Origin: Calendula officinalis
Taxonomy: Eukaryota; Streptophyta; Magnoliopsida; Asterales; Asteraceae
Reading direction: 5' to 3'
Assembly: GCA_963853835.1 (NCBI GenBank)
Contig: OY970824.1
Location: 70,256,372 to 70,320,371, forward strand
DNA: 64,000 bases
Shown: positions 21,724 to 32,717 of the stretch, one piece after another
How the letters are laid out: the number at the start of each line of letters is the position of its first letter
How positions within the stretch are numbered: the stretch's first letter is position 1
Program-made: the position numbers and the translations under genes
The notes under the pieces: model-generated
Databases searched by the model: none
The model's input: only the letters and a program-made list of their open reading frames with translations
Told to the model about the DNA's origin: nothing

Positions 21724-22850
21724 GGTGATTTTTACACCATATCTTTTAATCTATGTATCATAATAAATGCTTTATATATTTATACAGTCTGCATCAGGGG
21801 CGGATGTGTGCATTAGCACACGGTGGCACGGGCCACTACTCAAATTTTTTTGGGTAGCACAATATTTTTAAATTTTTTGGTATTATGGTGCTACTATCAG
21901 ATTAAAGAACTATCCGATAACATAAAACAATATTAAAATATAAACTCATATATTAGCAATAGTCTAACATAAAGCCCAACTCAAAACCTAAACCTAATTA
22001 AATAAATGTTTTTCCTCCTAGTCTTGATAGGCCGCCTGACCGCCTGTTCTGTGTTTTTCAAAAGTTCGGTGCTTTTAGAAAGTTTTGTGTTCTTCGAATT
22101 TGTAAGTACTAATTCTTTATACAAGTATTTTTTTTATCTCCTAAAGTCCTAGGTACTTTGTAATTCTTTATATTTTTTTATCTCCTAGAGTCCTAGGTAC
22201 TTTGACTAATGCATACAAGTTTTTCTCATTTGTATAATATTTAATTATCTCAATTGGTATATAGTCTATAAAAGTACAAATGATGTACTGTCGAGTGATG
22301 TACTTTGTGTATGTATAAATTATAATTTTTTTTAATATTATTCTTGGTGTGATGTGTCTTCATAAAGCACATGTTTAGGTTGTGATGTACTGATCATATA
22401 TTTATATCATATATGTATTGCTTTATGTTATACTATTAACTATTGATTATATCAAATAATTAGATATTGATATATTTTCAGATGCAATACGATTAATTGA
22501 AAAGGGGAATTTGTAAAGCACTTCTTCAAATCGTATTTTTATTTTATGCAAACCGTAAATTTACAAGGTCTTACACCTTTTTTTTCTATATTTGATGCAG
22601 TCGTATTTTTAGAATTTTTTTTATATTTGATGCAATTCTAATTCTTGAAGCTTTTTATTTTTATTTGATGCAATCGTTTTTTTAGAACTTTTTTTTTATC
22701 TTTCGTTTGGTATCTGATTTTTATTTTTTGTGCTACTACTATTGAAAAGTTCTAGTTCCGCCCCTGGTCTGCATTAATATTTGTACATTCTGATATAAAC
22801 ATAAAAAATTATAATACACAAATTAATTCTCTATAAAAATATTACATTTT
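21724..22850. mobile_element. Old MITE split by a hAT-like insertion
   Basis: The two halves (about 21724-21794 and 22775-22850) correspond to the uninterrupted MITE at 28624-28748: both contain a GATTTTTAYACCAYATCTTTT-like start and an AAATTAATTC-type end. The hAT-like element sits in the middle, so the MITE is older. Confidence 0.5.
21795..22766. mobile_element. hAT-like non-autonomous element
   Basis: Begins CAGGGGCGGATGTGTG and ends AGTTCCGCCCCTG, with a perfect 8-bp target duplication GTCTGCAT at 21787-21794 and 22767-22774. An 8-bp duplication and CAGGGGCGG ends are typical of hAT elements. There is no coding capacity in its 972 bp. The shorter relative at 30060-30446 shares both ends and the subterminal GCACACGGTGGCACG. 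Confidence 0.85.
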
Positions 22851-23477
22851 ATTCTCTCCATATTTCATGTGACGTAAAACGATAATCTTATACCAAACAA
22901 TTGTCTTTTTGCTTGAATATTTTATTTGATATTATATATCCATACAATGGTGTGGTGACCCATAGCGTTTAATTTAAGACGATTGAAAATGTTCATGGAT
23001 ATTTTAACTTCTGATTCCACTCTTTCAATAGATGTAGTCAAGTCACCGTGAGTGAGTGATGGACTCTTGCTAATGACGGATTTGGGCGGTGTTACGGGTC
23101 GAAATAAATATAGAGGAAATATTCATATATCGAACGGACTAGAGTGTGTATTTTGGCTTTGATGCTATGTTTCCTTTCGTTTCAGGTAGTTTTTTTTAAC
23201 ACTCATGTTTTCACATTAAGCAGAGTTCATGCACACATATGACTGTATAACTAAAATCGACTATTTTACCCAAAAAAATGAAAAATATCTAAACAAAAAA
23301 ATTAATCTAGACTAGCTTGAATATGATGTCCAAAATTGATTTTGGACTGAGTCTCCAGGATATGACAAGTGTAAGCCCAGGCACACACTTGCACATTCAA
23401 ATTATCTCTTCATTTCAAAGATAAATATGTATCTTATTACACATGTAGCAGTGTGATCACCGCCAATCTCCGCCGCC
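22851..23477. other. Intergenic, upstream of UGT pseudogene 3
   Basis: No gene or repeat recognised. Confidence 0.45.
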
Positions 23478-24722
23478 ATGACTGGCCACCGGAGAATTCT
23501 CATAGTTGCGTACGCAGGACAAGGCCACATCAACCCAGCCCTCCACCGGCTAACTAAATTGGGGGTCCACGTCACCTTTTGCACCAGTCTCTCCGTCGAA
23601 TCCACAAAGAAACTACCCCTCACCACCTAACATTCGCTCCGTTTTCCGATGGCCATGATAACGGAAGACAACCAACAACCACCCTATTACAATTCGTCTC
23701 CGATTTTGAGACAAACGGTGTTCCTGCAGTGGCTGTACTCATCAATTCCGCAACGGATGCAGGTCAACCGTTTGACTATTTGGTGTACACCACCGTCATA
23801 CCGTGGGCAGCTCGGGTAGCAAATTCCCACGGTATCAAATCAACTCTCCTTTGGTGTCAATCAGCCACTGTTTTGGATATTTACTACTACTATTCCAATG
23901 GATATGAAAGTTTGATATCGAGTAACAACGATAACCCAACATTTCCGATCAACTTACCTGGGTTGCCACCACTAACCATGGCTGATTTACCGTCGTTTTT
24001 GTTGGCGTCTAACCCAAAGGAGCAGGATTTTCTTGCACCAATTTTGAAAGATCATATTGAGGTACTTAAAATAGGTCCAACGGTACTTGTGAACGCGTTT
24101 AATGAACTCGAATTCGAGTCCATCAAAGCAATTGAGGAACTTAAGTTCATTCCGATTGGACCCTTAATCCCGACGGAATTCTTTGAAAAAACAGAGGAAG
24201 ATTACATCAAATGGTTAAAAACGAAACCGAAATCGTCAGTTGTGTATGTTGCATTTGGAACAATTGCGGGTATTCCGATGGAGCAATTAGCGGAGATAGC
24301 AAACGGGTTGCTGGAGATTGGGCGGGCATTTTTGTGGGTGATTCGGGATAACGATCAGGCAGAGAAATTGAGCAAGAGAAATGAATTGAATAAACAGGGG
24401 ATGATTGTGGATTGGTGTTGAAGCGATTGGGTGTTATGTGATGCACGGTGGGTGGAACTCGACACTGGAGTCATTGGTGGCCGGTGTTCCGACGGTGGTG
24501 TTTCCGCAATGGTCGGATCAGGCAAATGATGGGAAGATGTGTGGAAAACAGGGGTTAGGGTGAATCGGAGAGAACGAGATGGAGTGATGGAAGGGGAAGA
24601 GATGGTGAGGTGTGGAAATGGTAATGGGGAATGAGGAGAAATGGAGGGAATTGGCACGAGAAGCTGTCAGTGATGGTGGATCGTCCACAGTTAACCTCCA
24701 AGCTTTCTTGGACAATGCTTGA
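23478..24722 (+). pseudogene. UDP-glycosyltransferase pseudogene 3
   Basis: Plus-strand, intronless UGT relic running from ATG 23478 to TGA 24720-24722. The first 45 codons (YAGQGHINPAL, LGVHVTFCTS) are in one frame. A frame change near 23610 leads to a second long frame up to 24421 with FDYLVYTTVIPWAARVA, LPGLPPLTMADLPSF and SSVVYVAFGTIAG. The frame stops at 24419-24421, exactly where the PSPG box begins (IVDWC). The box has lost about eight codons there and resumes as EAIGCYVMHGGWNSTLES, with Gly where the family has Cys in HCGWNS. Further frame changes follow up to SSTVNLQAFLDNA at the end. It is the best preserved of the three UGT relics in its N-terminal two thirds, but catalytically dead. 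Confidence 0.9.
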
Positions 24723-24748
24723 AAACCAGAAATTTTCTTCATTGAATG

Positions 24749-24990
24749 TTACTCCCTCTCTTCCACACAATTTTTTAGGAGATAGATAGTGGTGGGATCC
24801 TTAATAATAAATTTTATTAAAATATAAGATTTTTTTAGAGAGAAAGTGTTTTTAGAATATAGTTAGTGATAAATTACATTGTAATAATATTATTTTATTG
24901 AGTGAGTCTCACCAATTGAGAAATTAGAACTTTATTTTGAGATAAATATTTTGAGAGAAGTGGGAATTTTATTAAGGGACGGATTCTTAT
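24749..24990. mobile_element. Degenerate Stowaway MITE
   Basis: Left end TACTCCCTCTCTTCCACACA and right end region GGGACGGATTC are decayed versions of the CTCCCTCCGTCCC ends. The interior (GATAGATAGTGGTGGGATCC, ATATTATTTTATTG) matches the Stowaways at 48147 and 51380. Confidence 0.6.
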
Positions 24991-26164
24991 ATATTTGTAT
25001 TACTTTTTGCTATAAATGAATACAAAGGATGGTAAATTTATACAAATTCAATTACTTGTTCATTTACGTGAATGAACATTTTTTGAATACCTAAATTCAC
25101 GGTATTCTTGAATCAATGTAGTTTTTAGTTAGATTGTCCTGATATTAACGGGTTCAATATGTATTAAGGGTATGTTTGGGAAAATTTATTAACAGGGCTT
25201 ACGAGCTTATTAGCTTATTAAGCTCAAATTTACATGTTTATTTAAACTTAATAAACTAATAAACTTATAAGCAACATCCCCTAACATTTTCGAGTCTACA
25301 TCAATTATCAACATACAAACTCATATAATTGAAGTCCAAATATAATAAAGGTAATTTGCAGTGACTTATTTAATAATTGAAGTTTCAAATTTATGTAGGT
25401 TTGAATAGGTCTTAGACTGATATGACTTACCCTATCAGCTACTCGCTTTGCGTGCACGGTGCACTTATATTGAGTGCCAAGAAGGCAAGAACGCCGAACA
25501 CGTAAGCTAATTAACTTTTCTCATGGTAATTCATCCCTACTCTTGCCTAATAAAGGTTAAAATTTGGTATTCTACAGGATCTATTTTTGGCACTTTCAGG
25601 ATTTCAATTCAAAATACAAAATTAAAACTAAATAGTTAAACTTATTACTTAAAATAAATAGGTACCCGTACTAAATACTGTTTAATTATTATCTTTCATA
25701 TTATTATATAAATTTTTTTAATTTATACAAATTTAGCAATTTAAGTAAAACGTTTGGCTTATGCTACTTGTAGTTAGAGCAAAAATAACACAAATCTTTC
25801 CTTAATAAGCATTTCTATTGGCTGGATTTTTAAGTTTTTTTTATTAAAAAAACATCTCAAAACTATTATAATGTAGTATAGATAATAAGTGGTTAACATA
25901 GATCACCGATTACATGCAATTTACCTTAAAAATTAACTTAATCATCCTGTTTAGAAGCAACGGGATGAACATTACACATTATTTCATTTTGTACGATCAC
26001 TAAACCCAGAGCACCTTATAAACAGAACAATACGAACCAATAAAGCTATTTTTATTAACTTAACATAACACATTGAATTACATCAACTTCATTACAAATA
26101 CAACCCAAATTTCCACCAATCATACAAACACCATTATCAGAAAACCCACATTCAAACCCCATCA
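24991..26164. other. Intergenic between UGT pseudogene 3 and XTH
   Basis: No gene. Positions about 25163-25275 are one half of a hairpin MITE with AGCTTATTAGCTTATTAAGC, related to the intact copy at 47427-47560. The last 160 bases are probably the XTH 3' UTR and downstream region. Confidence 0.45.
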
Positions 26165-27794
26165 TTATCTACACTCTGCAGGTACACCTTGAGGGAATCT
26201 CTTTGAATCAGTACAATAGTTATAAATCATGAAATTCTTCTGAACCCATCTCAATCTTCTTCTACTATATGCATCAAGTTGTTGACTTTGCCATGCCCCA
26301 TTTGAGAACCTAGAACTGGTCGAACCTTGAACATTAAAGTTGCGATAGTAAGCCGTAAACGGTGCCTTTGACCAATCGGTTTTGACCAAACCGCCCCTTG
26401 TGGCCCAATCATCAGCATTCCATAAACTCGAGTGAATCCTCATAGGTTGGTTTTTAGGAAATGGAACACCTTTTCTCTCTGCGTTACTAAATACTCTTAT
26501 GGGTGTGTTATCCACCAAGAAACTGAAAAATTCAAGAAAAATACATGTTAGAAATGGTTACAAAGTTACATAAATAATATGTCTTATTTTATTTATAAAT
26601 TACAACCACTTACACTATTTGTCGGGAATCCCACATGATCGAGTAGGTGTGGAAATTTTTTGTGGGGTCAAACCAAAGGTAAAATTGTTGTTCTCTGTTT
26701 CCTTTCCCTTGAGTGAAAACATTTGTGTGCAAGATGTACGGATCACCCGATGTATTCCCCAAGAACTCGAAATCGATTTCATCGTGAGTGGGTCCCTCAG
26801 ACGATAACTGCAACATAAACATCATATTTATAATGGAAAATGATAATAATAACGATTAAAATGTTAAAATATGAATTATGAACTTATACGTCAATTAATA
26901 ACCAACCACAACATTTTAGTAATTATCATCCATTAATGAAAATACAAATTTTGTATGTATATAATAATTGTTTAAAATATGAATTATGAACTTTTTATGT
27001 TAATTTAGAGCATCTCCAATCATACTCTGTAGCCAACTCTATCTCTATATTTAGAGTTTTTTCATCTACAATCCACCTCTATCCTTCACTCTAAATATAG
27101 AGTTTTTTAAAACTCACTCTAGAGTGAGAGAAAGTCACTCTATCCATGGGTCCCATATTTTTTTTGTGAGTGTAATTGTAAGTAGAATGTAGGTTCCACT
27201 AATTTTAAAGGGTTTTGAAGGGATGGATAGAGTTTATGGTTGGAGTTGAAATGTTGTTTAGAGTGGATAGTCCCATAATTTATAGAGATAGGGTGATTTT
27301 TATAGAGTTTATGGTTGGAGATGCTCTTAAGCATTGAAATTGTTCTTGGAAAACTTGTGATCAGGATGTCCTTTTCCAACCCACAAGTTGCTTTCAAAAG
27401 AATTCCATAAAGTTAAAAGCTAGAATTTAGCTTTTGCATGAGAACCATAACAGCATAGTGTACAACCCCTTGCAACATTATTTTAAAAGTTGTGAAAACT
27501 TACATAATAAGCCGTTACAGTTCCAGCAGAGTTGTCAGGAACAAGTTTAAGTTGCATATCAATCTTTCCAAATAAATACTCCTTTTTCGACTTAAACCCC
27601 GACCCGGAAATCTTATCCAAAGAAAGTGACAGAAGCTGACCACCATTAAAAATCTTGGCCCTATGATCACCCCAAGTGAGGTCAAAATCTTGAAAAAAAT
27701 TGCCAGCAGAAGCAACAGTTAGAAAAGAGGTTAATGACACCATTAGAACAGTAAAAATTAGATTTTTTGAAAAACCATTATAGAAAGATTTCAT
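26165..27794 (-). CDS. XTH: Xyloglucan endotransglucosylase/hydrolase, three exons
   Basis: Cuts and rejoins xyloglucan chains in the cell wall during growth (GH16 family). Exons: 27504-27794, 26614-26807, 26165-26522. Splice sites are GTAAGT/GCAG and GTAAGT/TCAG in matching phases, giving a 280-residue protein, the normal XTH length. A signal peptide covers roughly residues 1-30, ending at SLTSFLTVASA. The catalytic motif HDEIDFEFLG starts at residue 105, with the nucleophile Glu and acid/base Glu in the usual places (E107 and E111), and an N-glycosylation site (NTS) directly follows, as in most XTHs. The C-terminal XTH domain has WNADDWATRGGLVKTDW and paired cysteines near the end. No lesion is seen. 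Intron 1 (696 bp) holds a MITE. The group I/II-type composition suggests endotransglucosylase activity, but that is inference. Confidence 0.95.
27008..27326. mobile_element. Tourist/Harbinger-type MITE in XTH intron 1
   Basis: Inverted ends GAGCATCTCCAATCAT and TGGTTGGAGATGCTC with a TTA target duplication on each side (27005-27007, 27327-27329). 319 bp, no coding. Confidence 0.85.
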
Positions 27795-27859
27795 TTTTAT
27801 AAGATTTTAGAGTGTTTTTGAGAGATAGAAGATGTGATTTTGAGTTTTAGAAACATGCA

Positions 27860-27867
27860 TATATATA
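27860..27867 (-). promoter_or_regulatory. TATA box of XTH
   Basis: TATATATA on the minus strand, 65-73 bases upstream of the ATG. This leaves room for a leader of about 35-40 bases. Confidence 0.55.
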
Positions 27868-28069
27868 GTAAATGAGAGTGAGAGTGTATGCAGTTTTAAA
27901 GGAAAGGTGATGAAACTTGTGAGCAGATGCCAACTAGAGTGGGGAAGCTGGTGCCAGCTAAGCAATAACCAAAGTTGGAGCCTTTGGTAGGAAGTAGTAT
28001 TTGTTTTGGTTTGCTTTTTTATGATAGGGTTGTTCTTGTCATTGATTTTGGTGATTGGTAAAAGCACAA

Positions 28070-30051
28070 ATATTACACCAATAATTGAATTAGTGGGTAA
28101 GACTTAAATTCACTATTTAAAATCAGATAAGATTCAAAATGATTATATCATACGAGCAAAACTCGACTATCTGTAAAAGTTTAATAGAAATACTCTTTTA
28201 ACATAAAAGACTTGATCATTATTTAACAAGTATTATCTTTGTATTTTACATTTATTATCAACTATGTCATAATCAATTGTGTTAAAGTTAAGGAATATAG
28301 TAATGGGTTAACTTTATCCAATTATTCAACTTTTTTTTATTTGCATCACGTTATATTGAAACCACTATTAATGGACTTTTGATTATATAGTTTCATATAA
28401 CAAATTCAACGAAAAACATTTAAAATCAAAGACGCCCTTCAAAATTTTGATAGGACGACCATTTTTACTTACAAACGTGAAAAAATATCAACAAAAAAAA
28501 AAAAATCTCGTTATAGAAATTTGAACGGCATTTTTCGTCATCCAACAGTTTATTTTACCGGATTTGCACATATAGGTTCTTGATGGTTTTTAAAATACTT
28601 TAATATACAAAAACATTAAGGGGATGATTTTTATACCACATCTTTTAACCAATCTACCACAATGGATGCTTTAGATGCTTGTACAGTTTGCAGGAATATG
28701 TGTACAGTGTGGTAGGGTAATCAAAAAGTGTGGTGCGAAAATTAATTCCCAAAACATTATCCGGGTATCTAAATATTAATTGTCTACACTTAGAATAGTA
28801 TATTAGTTGGGTTAAAAATATGAGATCAAATAATTTCATGAACCTTAGGGAGATAGGAATGGCCCCCCTTGCTTTTGGCTACGGGATTCATTGGTACTGA
28901 GAAGTGGATGACAACCATATTATATGCTTCCGAACATTATTACTTCATTTATTATATTCAAATGGCCCCTCAAAAGAGGGGTTCTTGGAATCAAAACATT
29001 CTTTTTTTAAAATAAAGTTGTTATGTGTTCAATACTATGTATTCATAGAAAAAATCGATATGCCCTAACGGTATCTTCATAACATGTACGGGTGGGGTGA
29101 AATTTCGATTACATTTTGAGACAAATGGTCGATCTAACACTTTGATCAAGTAAGCAACTGACAAAACACAAGGATTTGATGGTTGTTTAAGTATTGATCT
29201 TAACAAATAATAACCATGGTTAAACCACTAATGTTGTTTGTTTGAGTAGATGATGTTAGCAATTAATTCGAAAATAAGTTTGACATGTGTCTAGAGTTAT
29301 TTCAGGTTTAGGGTACTCAGTTACAAAAGTTGTACTTGTACTTGATTAGAGGCATGCAACGTGTTCCGAATGACTTCTTAGATGTAAGAGCTCTCAAATA
29401 ACTTTTCAGTGGTCACAAATTTGATCATTCTGTAGGTATTTATTAACCAAATGGTCAAGGGAAAGTTTGAAAATGGCCAATCACGAGTAAAATTTGACCA
29501 TACCAGAAGAGCATTTATAACGGGAATACCCTTGTAACAAAGAAAAAGTACTTGTACTTTGATTGTTGGCAATACAAGTAGTTGCAAGAGGGTGGCATGT
29601 ATGAATAAAGTTATTCAAGGGTGATGGGTCATTCACTTGTACTAGTTCCATTAAAATTGACCATTCTTATTCCAAATACAAAGTTATAGAGTTTTCAAAG
29701 TACCCAAACCCCATATTTGTCTTTCTCTATTCACGTCAAAAATGACAAAATTGTAGGGGTAGGGAAAGATCCCTCATGTGATAAAATCATAGAATTGAAC
29801 ATGGATGCGATAGAATTGGACCAGTAACCAAAATGACAATTTTATAAGAAGAAATAATAACGTTATAAAAAGTTAGATGAAATAGATGGATTTTTTTTAT
29901 CAATCCTCGTTTAGAAGCTTAAAACTTTTCGGCACATTTGTGAGATCTAAGTTCGATTTTTAATACGATGTTGCATTGTTTTGTTTGATATCCATGATAT
30001 CTAATGACATTATAACTTACATATCTAGGTTTATTGATAACATTATAAATC
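28070..30051. other. Intergenic with one MITE relic
   Basis: No gene. A MITE copy is recognisable at 28624-28748 (start GATTTTTATACCACATCTTT, end AAAGTGTGGTGCGAAAATTA), the unsplit relative of the element broken at 21795. The rest shows no family resemblance. Confidence 0.5.
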
Positions 30052-30059
30052 GTTAGAAC

Positions 30060-30446
30060 CAGTGGCGGATGTAGTATATAGCACACGGTGGCACGTGTTA
30101 CTACTCGAAAAATTTCGGTACGGTAAATTTTCGGAACTTTTTTTTTGTTATTGTATTTCGAATACATTAATATATATCCGAAAAGGCATAATAATACATG
30201 TATGTTAGCTAGCACAGCTGGCCAACACCTTGTGCATGTATAGAGGAGGTCTAGAGTTTGAATCTTGGCCTTATTATTTTTATAAATCAATTTTTTTTCC
30301 TTTCTTAGCCTCTATATTACAAGGGTTTTTTTTTCACAGCCCATATATTTCAACTTTTTCCTTTTTAACCCTATATATTTCAAAAAAAAATCTTTATAGC
30401 ACCACAACGGTGCTACCACTGGTGGAAATTTCTAGTTCCGCCCCTG
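30060..30446. mobile_element. hAT-like MITE
   Basis: 387 bp with ends CAGTGGCGGATG and CCGCCCCTG and a perfect 8-bp target duplication GTTAGAAC at 30052-30059 and 30447-30454. It shares its subterminal GCACACGGTGGCACG with the 972-bp element at 21795. A tRNA-like stretch lies inside. Confidence 0.88.
30207..30268 (+). ncRNA. tRNA-like (SINE head) sequence inside the hAT MITE
   Basis: TAGCACAGCTGG at 30210-30221 fits the RNA polymerase III A-box consensus. GTTTGAATC at 30256-30264 is one base from a B box, at tRNA-like distance. No cloverleaf closes cleanly, so this is a SINE-type relic rather than a tRNA gene. Confidence 0.4.
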
Positions 30447-30454
30447 GTTAGAAC

Positions 30455-31184
30455 TATATGTGTGAAATATAAAGTTTAGCGTTTTGATAAGATGATTTTT
30501 AGTGAATCATCGTCGTATCAACTTTTATTTTCTTAATTATTATAAAAAATAAGACTTTTAGTGCATTAAATAATTTATTCATTTTTATTAGGTCGTTCTT
30601 AGAAACCTTGAACAACGTTACATTTCAAAAACAAAAATTACTTCAAATATACAAAAAAAATCATAATAATCCAATAATGGATTAAAAAAATCATTAGGTG
30701 AAGATCTAGAGAACAATATCTTGTTAATCAAGTGTGTTGGGAAATGATTAGTCTTTAACTCTTATTTATGTGGTTAATCTTTTATTCTCCACGATTTTAA
30801 AAATATTAAACAATTACCTTAATTTGATCTATACGAAATCAATACGAGTGATAATTTATAGCCCTACAATCTCCTATCAAAACAATGACATTCAAACTTC
30901 TGAGACATTGCACAGAAATGGGATTTTCACCCATTTGTTTACAGGATTACGTGCTACTTCATTAGAAGTGATTCATAAAGTTTCTAATCTCGAAGTGATT
31001 CATAAAGTTTCTACTTCATTTGTAATTTGTATGATGTAATCAGCTACTTTTTGCGATTACATTTACAAATTACAAACAACTTAAATTAATATGTAAATGT
31101 AATCACACTGCAGTTCAAGATACATGTTCGAGTTTATACGATTAGTGTATTTTTTTTTAAATAGATTTGTGTTTATAAAAAATA
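30455..31184. other. Intergenic with a short tandem repeat
   Basis: No gene. A unit containing GTGATTCATAAAGTTTCTA is present twice in tandem at about 30969-31012. Inverted GTAATC/GATTAC words follow to about 31110. Confidence 0.4.
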
Positions 31185-31260
31185 TGCACCAATCAAGACT
31201 TAAACTTACGACATCTCAGTTATTAAAGCAATGCATTAACCAACTAAGTTACAAGATCAT
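31185..31260 (-). ncRNA. Second tRNA-like SINE relic
   Basis: On the minus strand, AACTTAGTTGGTTAATGC resembles a tRNA A-box arm, and GTAAGTTTAAGTC about 30 bases on resembles a decayed B box. No intact tRNA can be folded. Confidence 0.35.
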
Positions 31261-31289
31261 ATCAATTACTTGAGTATACTATCTTAATT

Positions 31290-31710
31290 AATCTCTTAAA
31301 TTTTAAAAAATTAAAATTATCACCCACCATCAGCCAGCACCACCAACCTCCATCACTACCACCACAACTACCCACCAATTAGTCGCCACAATAAAATAGC
31401 TACAAGGTACGCGATGGTGCATTACGCGGGTACCCTTCTCGTTTAACTAAATGGATAAACACAATGTTGTAATCAATTGCTATTAGACTATACGTTCATT
31501 GTTTGACTACAATTATCATTATAAATCCCTTAAACTTTAAAAAGTTAAAATTTCCACCACCCACCCACTGTCACTACCACCACCAGTCACCATCACTACC
31601 GCTACCACCACCCATCAATTAGATGCGTCAAAATATAGTTATATGGTACCCGTCATGACATTGCGTAGATACTGTTTTAGTTTAACTAAATGGATCAGTA
31701 GTTTCTTATT
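31290..31710. repeat. Diverged tandem duplication, about 225 bp per unit
   Basis: Two units (about 31290-31475 and 31520-31700), each with a TTAAAATT start, a CACCACC/ACTACCACCACC-rich middle, CAATTAG, GGTACSCG and a TTTAACTAAATGGAT end. The middle is low-complexity but the flanks align in the same order. Confidence 0.6.
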
Positions 31711-32620
31711 TTTAGACAAATGACTAAGGAGGTGTTTGTGAGTATGTTTTGAATTAGAATAGTGTTTCTAAGAAAAAGTGAATGAACTTCCAAAAGTAAA
31801 AAAAAAAGAAATTATTTATTCAAATCTGATTTTTGAAGATTTTCCAAAAGTTTTTTCTTACTTATCCAAAATTTGTTTTACCTCTTAATTGCGAAAAAGA
31901 CAATTAATTTCTCATTTCTTGACAATGGAAAATATGGCAATGGCAGCATCATCAATTTTGTAATATCTAAAGATACATCATCTGCGCACACAAGTACAAA
32001 TTCTCAATCATAGGTTTTTAGCACTCCTATTCAGCAAAGGATCATGCTTGAAATCACTCTTTCATTAATGGTGTTGTATGATTACTTGTAGGCCAATTTA
32101 GTTGAATTTAAGTAAAGGCATTTATAACATCTTGGTCAAATGCTTAGCTCCGTTTCGGGTTCGGGTCAAACCACCATCAAGCAAATTAGACCAAGAACAC
32201 AAACCATAAAATAAATCATTAAACTTGGATGACAATCGCCAACTGTCTTACAAAGTGCAATTGCAACTGTAAAAACACCAACAATATACATCTATTTTAA
32301 AACTGATTATGATCATTACACCACATATTCAAACACTATTTAAGCCATCGATGATTACACAAACCTGCATTTGAAACACACATACATCATTAATATTTAA
32401 TATGCATAAACATGTTTAATTTATAATCTTATTTATAAGTTAAAATTATTTGCAATTTGCACAGAATAGTACAATGACAGCTGTGACCTTACTATTGAGA
32501 ATGTGATTCTAATGCTACTTTGTAAGATGCTTTTAAAGATTCCACCACTGTATGTGATGTAAAACCAAACAGAGACAAGAATTTGGGCATATATTTGTTT
32601 GCTTCTTATGTTATATTCCA

Positions 32621-32621
<1 letters not shown>

Positions 32622-32654
<33 letters not shown>
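32622..32654. repeat. (ATT)n microsatellite
   Basis: About eleven ATT units about 65 bases downstream of the TIC22-like stop codon in gene orientation. Confidence 0.9.
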
Positions 32655-32717
32655 TGTACTTATTTAAGCCATTTTTGTTATAAGTATAGTATAAACTTAC
32701 ACAAATGCAGCTGCTTC

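Noticed and set aside
30207..30268. Functional tRNA gene
   Set aside because: The B box is off by one base and no cloverleaf with paired acceptor stem forms; better read as a SINE relic.
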